This document shows positions 9,186-18,597 of a DNA stretch of 64,000 nt, piece by piece. This DNA is from Acidobacteriota bacterium. Lineage in GTDB: Bacteria > Acidobacteriota > Vicinamibacteria > Vicinamibacterales > JAFNAJ01. A model generated the notes under the pieces. It was not told the origin of the DNA and ran no database searches. It saw only the letters and a list, made by a program, of their open reading frames with translations. The translations under genes and the position numbers were made by a program. Each line of letters starts with the position of its first letter. The first letter of the stretch is position 1. The stretch is taken from positions 1-64,000 of the forward strand of contig JAHDVP010000021.1 of assembly GCA_023384575.1 (NCBI GenBank). The letters run 5' to 3'.

Positions 9186-10375
9186 CCTTGCTCGTCGTGT
9201 GCTCGTCGCTCGACCTGCGGGCACCGCTGTCGGCGACACCTGCCTGGTGGCAGCTGCTGAAGGGGCTGTACGAAGCCGGCGCGCACCTGCTGGTCACGAC
9301 CTACCATGGCGCGACGCCGCAGGCGCCGTGGTGGCAGGCCTTCCCGAACCCCCTGCGGATCGCGGGCGACACCTTTGCCGGAGTCCGGGAGGTCGCGCGT
9401 CGCGTGAGGGGTGACGCACGGGGGCGGTCGGCGACGGGCTCCCGGCGTCGAGTGCCCGTCGAGGGCCTCGGGGATCGGCTCGTGAGGACGATGGCCCACG
9501 GCCTGGCGGCGCCCGTGTGGACCCGCCATCTGTCGTCCATTCTCGCGCGGCACGACGACGTCGAGGCCGTCCTGATGTTGTCGGTGCCGCCCAATCACGT
9601 GCGCGGCGTCGCGTCGGCCCTCCGCGCGCGCTTCTCCCGGCCAGTGATCTTCTACGATGGAGACGCGCCGGCCAGCCTGCCGGCCTGGAGCGGTTTCGCG
9701 ACGGGGTTCCGCATCTACGATGGCGCGGATCTGGCGGAGTTCGACGCGGTCGTGTCGAATTCGGAGGGGGTGGTCGCCGACCTCGCGGCGCTCGGTGCGC
9801 GGCGGGTCCAGACGGTGCACTACGCTGCCGACCCCGAGATTTACCGGCGCCTCAGCGTGCGCCAGGACATCGACGTGTTCTTCTTCGGGCATACCACCGA
9901 GTACCGTGAGGAGTGGCTCGACTGGATGATTGGGCGCCCGTCCGTGGCCATGCCGGCGGCGCGGTTCGCCGTGCGCGGGCGGCGGCTCGATGGCCTCGGG
10001 TCGGCCGAGCGGCTGCCCTATCTGTCGTTCTCGAAGCTGCGCGAATACGTCTCCCGCAGCCGGGTGAACCTGGCAATCACCCGTCGTACGCACGCCGACG
10101 TCTTCGCCTCGTCGACCATGCGACCCTTCGAGCTGGCGATGATGGGCGCGTGCACCGTCGCCAATCCCTGTCTCGGCATCGAGCGCTGGTTCGACCCGGG
10201 CCGCGAGATCGTCGTCGTCGGGTCGACCGACGAGGCGCTGGACCGGTATCGGTTCCTGTTGTCGCACGAGAGTGAACGCGAGGCCATCGGTCGGGCGGCG
10301 AGACGGCGGGCCGTCGCCGAACACACGTTCGTGCACCGGGCCCGCGACCTGCTGTCCATTGTCCGGGACTGCTAG
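9182..10375 (+). CDS. CgeB-like glycosyltransferase
   Basis: A 397-residue protein beginning MTLLVVCSSLDLRAP. The C-terminal half (STMRPFELAMMGACTVANP, then GIERWFDPGREIVVV) carries the arrangement of the Glyco_trans_1_2/CgeB group. The middle (QDIDVFFFGHTTEYREEWLDW) is also typical of that group. It opens the eleven-gene plus-strand chain reaching 22275, and its start overlaps the stop of the small upstream ORF. It is probably a cytosolic sugar transferase in the glycan pathway. Substrate unknown. Confidence 0.75.
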   Translation: MTLLVVCSSLDLRAPLSATPAWWQLLKGLYEAGAHLLVTTYHGATPQAPWWQAFPNPLRIAGDTFAGVREVARRVRGDARGRSATGSRRRVPVEGLGDRLVRTMAHGLAAPVWTRHLSSILARHDDVEAVLMLSVPPNHVRGVASALRARFSRPVIFYDGDAPASLPAWSGFATGFRIYDGADLAEFDAVVSNSEGVVADLAALGARRVQTVHYAADPEIYRRLSVRQDIDVFFFGHTTEYREEWLDWMIGRPSVAMPAARFAVRGRRLDGLGSAERLPYLSFSKLREYVSRSRVNLAITRRTHADVFASSTMRPFELAMMGACTVANPCLGIERWFDPGREIVVVGSTDEALDRYRFLLSHESEREAIGRAARRRAVAEHTFVHRARDLLSIVRDC

Positions 10376-10383
10376 ATGAAACC

Positions 10384-12162
10384 ATGATGCGTGTCGCGGC
10401 GCTCGTGGGCCTCACGGTGTGCGGCGCGGGTTTCGCGGCCGCGTTCGTGGCGCGACCCCGCTCGGCCCCGATGCTGTTCATCGCGACGACCGTCGCGACG
10501 AGCCTGGGCGTGTCGACGCTCGTGATGTTCTGGTTGTTGGTCCTCCGCGCGGGTCGTGTCGACCGAGGGTCGATCCTCCTGTGCTGCGCGCTCGTCGCCC
10601 TGGCCGGGGCCGTGGCCTGCGTCCTGACGGCGCGGCCGATCGCGACCGTCGAGAGGCCGGCCGACCGGCGTCGAACGCTCTCGTGGGTGGCAGTGCCCGT
10701 CGCGATCACGTGCGTCGCCATCGGGCTGAACGCCTGGCTCTGGCCGTTCGGTGACGGCGATGCGCTGGCCGTCTACGGTCCCCTCGGTCGGGTCATCGTC
10801 GCTTCGGCCTCGCTCCCGGTCGGCGAGCGGCTGTACGAAGCGTACCCGCCGCTCGTGCCGCTGCTGTACGCCGCCGTGGAGTGGCTGCATGGCAGCCCGA
10901 GCGAAGCCTGGTCACGCGTCCTGACGACGACGTACGCCCTCGGCTGCGTCGTCGCGGCGTGGCATCTCGCCCGCGACATGGCGTCGGTCCGCGCGGCATG
11001 GCTCGCTTCGCTGCTGGTCATCAGCACGCCGGCGTTCGCGCGATGGGCGTCGAGCGGGTACGCCGACCTGCCGGCGGCGTGCTACGTCACGCTCGCGACG
11101 CTCTTCGCCTGGCGTTGGTGGACCGACCGAGAGCGATCGAGCGCCGTGGCGTGCGGTCTCGCGTGCGGCCTGGCCCTGTGGACCAAGAACAGCGTCATCA
11201 CCCTCGGCGCGACCGCCGTCCTGCTCCCGCTGGCCTGGGCCTGGACTGGGCGGCCCCGCAGGGACGAGGGCCGCCGATCGGCGGCCGACCTGGCGCTTGG
11301 TGCGCTCGCCGGCGTGGCGGTCGCCGGACCCTGGTACCTCCGGAACCTGGTGGTGTTCGGCTTCGCGCTGCCCCCGACCGCCTGGACCGACCAGGCGCAG
11401 CCCGGCCTCGCGTCGTTGCTCGTGGGCCTGGCGCCGGCGCACGGCTTCGGCGTCCTGGGCTGGCTGTCGCTCGTCCTCGCGGGGGTCGTCGTCTTGCGCG
11501 TAGCGCGCGACCGCTCGCCGGCGGGGGCACAGGCGGCGCTCGTGGGCGCGGTGTGTGGACCGTTCTTCCTGGCGTGGTGGTGGTTTGCGAGCTACGATCC
11601 CCGGTTCCTCGTCACGATCGTTCCGGTGGTGGCGGCCTATGGCGGGGCGGTCGTCGACGGCTGGATGGCCAGGGCCTCGGCCCGGCGGTGGTGGGGGCGT
11701 CCGGCGGCGGCCATCGCGATCCTGGCGGTGGCCCTGTCCTGGGGCGTCACCCTCAGACGGGCCCTCGAGCACAAACGGCACGTGCTGCGGGCGCCCTGGA
11801 TGGACGACGTCGAGCGGCACAGGCTCCAGGTGGGTGGACTCTACGAGGTAGGTCGGCTGATCGACGAGCTGCCCCCGGGCACGCGTGTCGCAGGGGTGCC
11901 GACGATGGCGCGATACTACATCGCGCCCGAGCGTCTTGGCGACGTCCGCTGGGTTGGCAGCCCACCGTTTCCCGACGGGCGGCTGGATGCCATCGTCACG
12001 CGCGACGGACGGGCGGAGGACGATCCCGTCGCTGGCTCGTCGGCACGCCCGGGGACGTGCGATGGAGAGGTCATCCTGAGCACGGCCGACGGGTTCGTCG
12101 TGTGTCTGGTGACCGTCGCCAGCGACGGGGTCGGGGGCGACGGGGAGCGTGGGTCATGGTGA
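10384..12162 (+). CDS. Large GT-C-like membrane protein (putative glycosyltransferase)
   Basis: A 592-residue integral membrane protein with many hydrophobic segments through about residue 460, followed by a soluble C-terminal part. The loop with PFGDGDALAVYGPLGRVI resembles the acidic first periplasmic loop of GT39/GT83-type enzymes. GLALWTKNSVITL and GPWYLRNLVVFG are segments commonly seen in these proteins. It probably adds a sugar from a polyprenyl-phosphate donor at the periplasmic face. The last residues overlap the next gene by 7 bases (12156-12162). Confidence 0.65.
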   Translation: MMRVAALVGLTVCGAGFAAAFVARPRSAPMLFIATTVATSLGVSTLVMFWLLVLRAGRVDRGSILLCCALVALAGAVACVLTARPIATVERPADRRRTLSWVAVPVAITCVAIGLNAWLWPFGDGDALAVYGPLGRVIVASASLPVGERLYEAYPPLVPLLYAAVEWLHGSPSEAWSRVLTTTYALGCVVAAWHLARDMASVRAAWLASLLVISTPAFARWASSGYADLPAACYVTLATLFAWRWWTDRERSSAVACGLACGLALWTKNSVITLGATAVLLPLAWAWTGRPRRDEGRRSAADLALGALAGVAVAGPWYLRNLVVFGFALPPTAWTDQAQPGLASLLVGLAPAHGFGVLGWLSLVLAGVVVLRVARDRSPAGAQAALVGAVCGPFFLAWWWFASYDPRFLVTIVPVVAAYGGAVVDGWMARASARRWWGRPAAAIAILAVALSWGVTLRRALEHKRHVLRAPWMDDVERHRLQVGGLYEVGRLIDELPPGTRVAGVPTMARYYIAPERLGDVRWVGSPPFPDGRLDAIVTRDGRAEDDPVAGSSARPGTCDGEVILSTADGFVVCLVTVASDGVGGDGERGSW

Positions 12163-12809
12163 AGCGGCCGGCGCCGACGTTGGTGGACATCCTCGACACC
12201 CCGTGGAAGGTGGGCCTCGAGCTGCGCCGCGCAGCGGTCGTCCCGATCGTACGCGGGTCGTTCGCCCTCCATGGGGTGCCGTGGAGCCGAGGCGGCCGGT
12301 TCTACGGGCTGCCGTCCATCCAGCGTCACCGTCGCAGCCGAATGATCATCGGCGCCCGGCTCGAACTGAGGAGTGCCTTCGCGTCCAACCCGCTCGGCAT
12401 CAGGCAGCGCTGCCTGCTGGCCACCTGGCGCGCTGGCGCCGTGCTCGAGATTGGCGACGACGTCGGCATGAGCGGGACGGCCGTGTGCGCTGCGACGAGC
12501 GTGCGCATCGGCCATCGAGTGATGATCGGTGCGAACTCCGTGATCACCGACACGGACTTCCATCCCCTCTCCGCTGCCGACCGGCGGCTGCGCCCATCCG
12601 ACGGGCCGACGGCGCCGGTCGTCGTCGGCGACGATTGCTTCCTGGGGATGCACGTGATCGTGCTCAAGGGGGCATCGATCGGCGCGGGCAGCGTCATCGG
12701 CGCCGGGAGCGTCGTCGTCGGCAGCATCCCGCCAGGGGTCGTCGCGGCGGGGAACCCCGCGGTGGTCGTGCGTCCGATCTCGGACCTCGACACGGGAGCG
12801 CTCAGGTGA
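12156..12809 (+). CDS. Hexapeptide-repeat acyltransferase (WbbJ/maa-like)
   Basis: A 217-residue left-handed beta-helix protein. Hexapeptide repeats run through GDDVGMSGTAVCAATSVRIG, then the catalytic-region loop DTDFHPL, then VVVGDDCFLGMHVIVLKG and the final coils ending in the family tail PPGVVAAGNPAVVV. Such enzymes transfer acetyl or another acyl group from a CoA donor to a sugar hydroxyl, so it probably O-acetylates the glycan. Its ATG lies inside the end of the previous gene, and its stop overlaps the next GTG (GTGA). Confidence 0.88.
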   Translation: MVKRPAPTLVDILDTPWKVGLELRRAAVVPIVRGSFALHGVPWSRGGRFYGLPSIQRHRRSRMIIGARLELRSAFASNPLGIRQRCLLATWRAGAVLEIGDDVGMSGTAVCAATSVRIGHRVMIGANSVITDTDFHPLSAADRRLRPSDGPTAPVVVGDDCFLGMHVIVLKGASIGAGSVIGAGSVVVGSIPPGVVAAGNPAVVVRPISDLDTGALR

Positions 12810-14638
12810 GCGACCCGTCGCTCCGCATCGCGACGTTGCTGGCCATGTTCGTCCTCGCCGACACACTGGTGACGGTGCTCGTGGGGTTCAGGCCGATCCT
12901 GACGGTGCCCTTCGTCATCGGACTCGTGATCGTCGGGATCACGGCCGCGCGGCGGGCCAGTCGGGGGCATCCGTCTGAGCGCCTGCCACACGGAAGCCGG
13001 TGGGTGATCGTCCTGGTCGCGCTGGCGCTTCTCGTTCCCGTGGTCTGGCTGCCAGTACCGCTCGACACCGATGGACAGGGGTTCGGCCATCTGGCGCTCG
13101 CTGTGCGGGAGGGCGGCACGCTGACCACGCTCGCCCCGTGGCGTCCGGGCATCTCGTACCTCTATGCTCCAGGAGCGCTGGTGCTCCTGGCGCGCGTGTC
13201 GTCGCTCGTGCCCTGGCTGGCAATGAGCGAGGTCATGCTGTGGGTCGGGCATGCCGCCGGGCTGCTCTTCGTGTGCGTGGCGGGCGCGTGCGGCGCGGAG
13301 CTCGGCGCGTCGTTCGAGCGCCAGCACGGTCGGGAGGTGAGCAGCGGCGCCCCGACACGCCGCTGGCGGGCCGCGGCGACCCTCGCTGCGGCCGGGAGCG
13401 TTGGATATTGGACGGCGCTGATCGACTCGCACTACACGTCGACCCTGGCCCTGACGTTCGTCGTCGCGTGGATGGCCTGGTGGCTGCGCGCGCTGCGCAC
13501 GTTCGACCGCGGCGCTGTCGTGGCGTCGGGCTGTGTGCTCGCGGCGGTCGTGGCGACCCACCAGGACACCGCCATCATCGTGGCGCTGGGGGGCGCCCCG
13601 CTCGTGTTCGCCGCCGTGAGCGAGGCCGGACGGGGCCGGCGCGTGCGCGCGGTCGGTGTCGCTGCCGCCTGCGCGGTCACTGCGGCCATGGTCCTGGGGC
13701 CATGGCTCGTGCACATCGGGGCACTGCTCGCATCGGACATCGCATCCCCCTTCGAACCGAATGCCCGGTACTGGCGGCAGGCGGTGCTCTTTCACGGTGG
13801 GATCTGGACGCTGGCCGCGCTCGTCGCCGTCGTGGTGTGGCGACGGCGGCCACTCGCGTGGGCGTGTGCCGCGTGGATCGCGCTTCTGTCCGACTTCGCC
13901 ATGACGGGAGGAATCGAGCGCCTGGTGCCATGGCTGGCGGCGCCGATCGTGCGCTTCGACTATCCCTTCAGTCTCGCCTGGCACGGGCCGATCGTGCCCT
14001 ACTTCCTGCTGGGCACGGCGTTGCTCGCCTGGCTGGACGCGCGGTTCCGCACGAGCCTTGCCGACTGGCCGGGCCCGCGGCTCGGGATGGCCATGGCTGC
14101 GGGCCTGATCGTGGTGGGCGCGACGCTGCCCCTGCTGGCCGACTGGACGCGGCCGCACGTCTCCTGGCATGGCGCGTTCGCGACGGCCAACGACGTCGCG
14201 GCACTTCGCTGGATTCGAGCCGAGACGCCGCGGTCGGCCCGCCTGTTGAACTATCCGGGCGACTACACGCGGCTGCGCGACTGGGAGGGCCACTGGACCC
14301 CCGTCATCGCCGAGCGCGACGCGGTGTACTTCCGGATGCAGCCGTTCTTCCTGCCCGGCGCGTCGCTCGATGCCGCCTACACCGAGCAGCGTGACCTGCT
14401 CGCCTTCTGGCGCGACCCGGCCGACCTGCGACACGCCGAGCGCCTGCAGACGGCGGCCATCGACTTCGTCGTCGTCCCCGAGGTGACCAACGACGCGGCC
14501 GCCGCGGCGGCGTGGCGCGGGGCCCCGCCGGCGCTGCTCGACGCCGTCCGGTCGCGACCTGCCGACGCGCCCTACCTGCGGAGGGTCTTCTCGGCAGGCG
14601 GCGCCGAGGTCTACGCGGTCGACGTGAGGGTCCCGTGA
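12806..14638 (+). CDS. Large GT-C-like membrane protein, function uncertain
   Basis: A 610-residue membrane protein with roughly a dozen hydrophobic segments and a soluble C-terminal tail of about 150 residues. After the second or third segment it has VPLDTDGQGFGHLALAVREG followed by APWRPGISYLYAPGALV. That is the loop pattern of polyprenyl-phosphate-dependent membrane glycosyltransferases, but similarity is weaker than for its neighbours. It starts at a GTG that overlaps the acyltransferase stop. The role in glycan assembly is inferred from position and topology. Confidence 0.6.
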   Translation: MSDPSLRIATLLAMFVLADTLVTVLVGFRPILTVPFVIGLVIVGITAARRASRGHPSERLPHGSRWVIVLVALALLVPVVWLPVPLDTDGQGFGHLALAVREGGTLTTLAPWRPGISYLYAPGALVLLARVSSLVPWLAMSEVMLWVGHAAGLLFVCVAGACGAELGASFERQHGREVSSGAPTRRWRAAATLAAAGSVGYWTALIDSHYTSTLALTFVVAWMAWWLRALRTFDRGAVVASGCVLAAVVATHQDTAIIVALGGAPLVFAAVSEAGRGRRVRAVGVAAACAVTAAMVLGPWLVHIGALLASDIASPFEPNARYWRQAVLFHGGIWTLAALVAVVVWRRRPLAWACAAWIALLSDFAMTGGIERLVPWLAAPIVRFDYPFSLAWHGPIVPYFLLGTALLAWLDARFRTSLADWPGPRLGMAMAAGLIVVGATLPLLADWTRPHVSWHGAFATANDVAALRWIRAETPRSARLLNYPGDYTRLRDWEGHWTPVIAERDAVYFRMQPFFLPGASLDAAYTEQRDLLAFWRDPADLRHAERLQTAAIDFVVVPEVTNDAAAAAAWRGAPPALLDAVRSRPADAPYLRRVFSAGGAEVYAVDVRVP

Positions 14639-15396
14639 CCGACGGCACCTATCGAGAGACCAGGCAGGCGTGGGCCAGGATCTGGGCCGAGGCCGACGTC
14701 GGCGTCGAACACGCCACCGGCGAGTACGCGCGGGCTCGGGCCATTCGCGATCGCTATCTCGCGTCGGTGCCGCCCGGCGCACGAATTCTCGAGGCCGGGT
14801 GCGGCGTGGGCACGGAGCTGGTGGCGCTCTCGAAACGTGGGATTCGGGCCATCGGTGTCGATTACGTGGTGGCGGCGCTCGAGTCCGCCAGGCGCGGCAA
14901 TGCGCGCCTGCGACTCGCCGCCGCCGACGTCCACGCGCTGCCGTTCGCCGACGAGACCTTCGACGCCTACCTGTCCTTCGGCGTGCTGGAGCACTTCGAG
15001 TTCGGCGCCACCCCCGCGTTGCACGAGGCGTTCCGCGTGCTCGTCCCGGGTGGTGTGCTGGTCGTCACCGTTCCTGCGCCGAACGTGATCTGGCGGGCCG
15101 TGCGCTGGCGCAACGCCCACCGCCGCCGCGACGCCGAGCCCGGCTACTTCGAGACCGCGTACTCGGCACGCGCGCTCGCCGCGCTGGTGGCCGACGCCGG
15201 GTTCTCGACGACCCGGCTCGAGCCGGTCGGTCACGCGTTCACGTTGTGGGGACTCGGCGGGCCGTTCCGCGGGACCGGTCACTACGAGACCACGCCTCTC
15301 GCGGAGCGTCTCGGCCGGTGGCTCGCGCGGTGGTGTCCAGGGGCCTGTGCCTTCGCGACGCTGGTGGTGGCGGCCAAGCGGGGAGCAGCGACGTGA
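14635..15396 (+). CDS. SAM-dependent class I methyltransferase
   Basis: A 253-residue protein with motif I (ILEAGCGVGTELVALSKRG, about residues 48-66), GVDYVVAALESAR, the acidic motif II region (FADETFDAYLSFGVLEHF) and VPGGVLVVTVPAPN. It is a Methyltransf_11-type enzyme. The start is a GTG overlapping the previous stop (GTGA). Within this operon it probably methylates a sugar residue or the end of the glycan chain. Confidence 0.85.
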   Translation: MTDGTYRETRQAWARIWAEADVGVEHATGEYARARAIRDRYLASVPPGARILEAGCGVGTELVALSKRGIRAIGVDYVVAALESARRGNARLRLAAADVHALPFADETFDAYLSFGVLEHFEFGATPALHEAFRVLVPGGVLVVTVPAPNVIWRAVRWRNAHRRRDAEPGYFETAYSARALAALVADAGFSTTRLEPVGHAFTLWGLGGPFRGTGHYETTPLAERLGRWLARWCPGACAFATLVVAAKRGAAT

Positions 15397-16256
15397 CATC
15401 GCCCGCCATCGACCTCTCGGTCGTCATCGTCAGCTTCAACGCGCGCGAGCACCTGGAGCGGACGCTGACGGCGGTCCAAGCCGATGTCGCCTGCCTGACG
15501 TCGGAGGTGATCGTCGTCGACAACGCGAGCGACGACGGGAGCGCGAACCTGGTCCGATGCCGGCACCCGACCGTTCGGCTGGTCGAGAACGGCTCGAATC
15601 GAGGGTACACGGCCGCCAACAACCAGGGCTTCGCGGTGGCGGGTGGTCGGTACGTTCTCGTCCTCAACCCGGACGCGACGCCGGCGCCGGGCACGCTGCC
15701 GGCCCTCGTCAGCGCCCTCGATGTGAGGCCGGAGGTCGGGATCGCGTCGTGCCGGCTGGTGTGGCCGGATGGCCGCACGCAGGCCAACGGCGCACGCGAC
15801 TGGACTTTGGGGGCCCTGCTCGCCGAGCACTCGTTGCCCGGTCTGGTGCTCGGGCGCGCCTGGTCGCGGCGGCGCCGCACCTACGCAGGGTGGGCACGAG
15901 ATTCCGAGCGCGACGTGGACGTCCTGCCGGGGTCGGTGCTGTGCGCCCGGCGCGACGTCCTCGCGCGGGTGGGAGGGTTCGACGAGCGGCTGCACCTCTA
16001 CTTCGGCGAGGACGAGTGGTGTGCGAGGGTGCGCGCGGCCGGGTACGCGGTGCGGTACCTGCCCCTCGGCGCGGTCGTGCACACGGAGGGTGTCAGCGCG
16101 CGGCGCGTACCGGCGATGGCACGCGCGTCCTACTTCGACGACATGTGGCGCTTCGCCGCGCTCCGATTCGGACCAGGCCGGGCGTGGTGTCTGCGGACTC
16201 TGGTGTGGCCGACACGGCTCGCCCTCTCATTGGTCGCGCGGCGGCCGCGCCGGTGA
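15393..16256 (+). CDS. GT2-family glycosyltransferase (rhamnosyltransferase-like)
   Basis: A 287-residue GT-A enzyme. It shows LSVVIVSFNAREHLERTL, EVIVVDNASDDGS, the NxGYxxANNQG segment and the acidic VLNPDATP. FDERLHLYFGEDEWCARVRA follows as the catalytic-base region. This pattern is typical of inverting WcaE/RfbF-type transferases, many of which use dTDP-rhamnose, but the donor cannot be fixed by sequence alone. The GTG start overlaps the preceding stop. Confidence 0.88.
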   Translation: MTSPAIDLSVVIVSFNAREHLERTLTAVQADVACLTSEVIVVDNASDDGSANLVRCRHPTVRLVENGSNRGYTAANNQGFAVAGGRYVLVLNPDATPAPGTLPALVSALDVRPEVGIASCRLVWPDGRTQANGARDWTLGALLAEHSLPGLVLGRAWSRRRRTYAGWARDSERDVDVLPGSVLCARRDVLARVGGFDERLHLYFGEDEWCARVRAAGYAVRYLPLGAVVHTEGVSARRVPAMARASYFDDMWRFAALRFGPGRAWCLRTLVWPTRLALSLVARRPRR

Positions 16257-16267
16257 GGCCTCGCCCC

Positions 16268-17419
16268 ATGCGCGTCGCCTTCTTCAGCACGTACACGGGA
16301 CTTGGCGGCGGCGAGACGAGCCTTCTGGCCCTGCTCGGCGCCCTCGACCGCGCTCGCCTCACCCCGGTGCTGGTGTGTCCGCGTGACGGTCCCCTGCCCG
16401 GGGCCGCGAGGGCGCGGGGCGTCGACGTGCGGATCGTGCCGTGGCGGGGTGCGTCCGCGTGGTTCCACCCGGCCGTGTGGGCTCGCCTGCCGCCCGTGAA
16501 GCGGATGACCGACTGCCTCGAGGCCCTGGGTCCGGCGTCCGTGCACACCGAGTTCCACGCGCTGCCCTTCGTCGTGCCCTCGGCGCGCCGCCTCGGGCTG
16601 CCGGTCGTCTTCACCTGTTACGGCTGGTGGTTCAGGCCGAAGCCCTGGCAGCGGGTACTCTATCGGCAGCGCCATCTCGAGATCGTCGCCATCTCCGAGG
16701 CCGTTCGCACGGGCTTCGTCGGCACACCGCCCTGGACCGATCCCGCGACGATCGAGATCGTGCCGCTCGGCGTCGACACGAACGTGCACCGCCCACGCCC
16801 GGCCGAGCGGCAGGCGCTCAGGGAGGCGTTCGGCCTTCCCCCGGCGGCGCCCCTCGTCACGCTCGTGGCTCGCTTCCAGCGCGTCAAGGGACACGACGTG
16901 TTCCTCGACATGGCCCGACGTCTCCTGAACCAGGTCGACGACGCGTGCTTTGCGATCGCCGGCGAGAACGTGTTCGACGTGGCCGCCGACGAGTCGTTCA
17001 AGCAGGAGGTCCTTCAGGCGGCGCGATCCGATCCGCGCCTCCGTGATGCCGTACGGTTCCTGGGCTTCGTTCCGCAGCCCGAGCGACTCATCTCCGCCTC
17101 CGACGTCGTGGTCTGCAGCAGCCGGTTCGAGAGCTTCGGCATGGTGCACCTCGAGGCGATGGCGGCCGGCGTTCCCGTCGTCAGTACCGATGTCGGCGGG
17201 CCTGCCGAGACGATCGTCGACGGCGAGACGGGCTTTCTCGTCGCCCCGGGACGGCCCGATCTCCTCGCCGATCGCGTGGCCCGCCTGCTGTTTGACCCCA
17301 CGCTCCGCGCAACGATGGGTCGCGCGGGGCGAGCGCGTGTCGTCGATCGATTCGAGGTCGCCCGGTACGCCGGCCGCATGACCGACATCCTCCTGCGTGC
17401 GCACGGAGCCAGGAGATGA
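16268..17419 (+). CDS. GT4-family glycosyltransferase
   Basis: A 383-residue GT-B enzyme beginning MRVAFFSTYTGLGGGETSLL with the glycine-rich acceptor loop. The donor half has ARFQRVKGHDVFL and the E-x7-E motif (ESFGMVHLE) followed by AMAAGVPVVSTDVGG. An in-frame GTG at 16253 would overlap the previous stop and add five residues. The ATG at 16268 has a purine-rich stretch at a workable distance, so both starts remain possible. Confidence 0.88.
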   Translation: MRVAFFSTYTGLGGGETSLLALLGALDRARLTPVLVCPRDGPLPGAARARGVDVRIVPWRGASAWFHPAVWARLPPVKRMTDCLEALGPASVHTEFHALPFVVPSARRLGLPVVFTCYGWWFRPKPWQRVLYRQRHLEIVAISEAVRTGFVGTPPWTDPATIEIVPLGVDTNVHRPRPAERQALREAFGLPPAAPLVTLVARFQRVKGHDVFLDMARRLLNQVDDACFAIAGENVFDVAADESFKQEVLQAARSDPRLRDAVRFLGFVPQPERLISASDVVVCSSRFESFGMVHLEAMAAGVPVVSTDVGGPAETIVDGETGFLVAPGRPDLLADRVARLLFDPTLRATMGRAGRARVVDRFEVARYAGRMTDILLRAHGARR

Positions 17420-18597
17420 CGGTGCTCTTCGTCTCGCGGTGCCTGCCGCTGCCGCGCTATTGCGGCGACCGCCTCATCCTGGCACACCTCCTGGCTGGCA
17501 TGCGCGCACGAGGGCATCGGCTGGTCGTCGCGGCGCTGACGCAGCCTGGCGACGCGGCGGCCGAGCGGGCATCGGGCGAGACCTGTGACAGGCTCGCCAC
17601 CGTCCCGGAGCGACCGCGGACCGCGACCGACTACCTGACTCGCCTCATCCGGCCGTTTCCGAGCGGCCCGTCGGCGTGCTGGCAGCCGGCGATGTGGGAG
17701 CTCGTCGCTCGGCTGGTGGACGAGGAGGCGCCCGACGTCGTCCACTTCCTCGGCGGCATCCAGGTCTGCGAGTACCGCGACGCCGCGCTCGGGCGCCCCC
17801 GGCTCATCACCCCGTACGAGAGCCACTCGCTCTGGCTCGATCGCGCCGCTGTCGATGCCAGCGGGTTCCGGGAACGCCTCGGGATCATGGCACGCCGCGT
17901 CGCGGTGCGGGCATTCGAGCGCCGTATCTACAGGGGTTTCGGCCGCACGGTCGTGTTGTCCGACGCCGATGCACGTTCGTTGCGCGCGCTCGACCCGTCG
18001 CTGCCCGTGGTGGTCGTGCCAAATGGCGTCGAGGCGCCTGACGGCGTCGCTCCGCTGTCGGTGCGAGAACCACTTCTGACGTTCGTCGGCAACTTCTCCT
18101 ACGAGCCGAATCGACGGGCCGCGCGCCTGCTCGCCGGGATCATCCTGCCGAAGGTGCGGGCGACGGTGCCGCACGCCCGTCTGGCGCTCATCGGAGTGCA
18201 CCCGCCACCCGAGGTCGTGGCCCTCGCCGGGCCGGCCGTCGAGGTGACGGGCGAAGTCGACGACGTGTTCGCCTGCCTGCAGCGGGCCCGGGTCTTCGTG
18301 TCACCCTTGACCCGGGGCGCCGGGATGAAGAACAAGGTGCTCGAAGCGCTCGCTGCCGGGACGCCGGTCGTCGCCACGAGGCAGAGCCTCGACGGCCTGG
18401 CCGTCGACGACGGCGTCCACGCACTGCCCGCCGAAGGTCCGGCCGAACTCGCCGACGCCGCCGTGCGCGTGCTGTGCGACGATCGCCTCGCTCGGCGACT
18501 CGCGACCGACGGCAGGAGACTGGTGCTGAGGCGCCATCGGTGGCCCGACGTCGTCTCGCAATACGAGCGCCTCTATCGTGAGCTGGTACCGGTATGA
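17416..18597 (+). CDS. GT4-family glycosyltransferase (exosortase-locus Stp1-like)
   Basis: A 393-residue GT-B enzyme that begins MTVLFVSRCLPLPRYCGDRL. It contains VGNFSYEPNRRAARLL and GAGMKNKVLEALAAGTPVVAT. These segments resemble the sub-group of GT4 enzymes found in exosortase-associated polysaccharide loci. No exosortase is present in the window, so this is only a similarity. It is coupled to its neighbours at both ends by four-base overlaps. Confidence 0.8.
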   Translation: MTVLFVSRCLPLPRYCGDRLILAHLLAGMRARGHRLVVAALTQPGDAAAERASGETCDRLATVPERPRTATDYLTRLIRPFPSGPSACWQPAMWELVARLVDEEAPDVVHFLGGIQVCEYRDAALGRPRLITPYESHSLWLDRAAVDASGFRERLGIMARRVAVRAFERRIYRGFGRTVVLSDADARSLRALDPSLPVVVVPNGVEAPDGVAPLSVREPLLTFVGNFSYEPNRRAARLLAGIILPKVRATVPHARLALIGVHPPPEVVALAGPAVEVTGEVDDVFACLQRARVFVSPLTRGAGMKNKVLEALAAGTPVVATRQSLDGLAVDDGVHALPAEGPAELADAAVRVLCDDRLARRLATDGRRLVLRRHRWPDVVSQYERLYRELVPV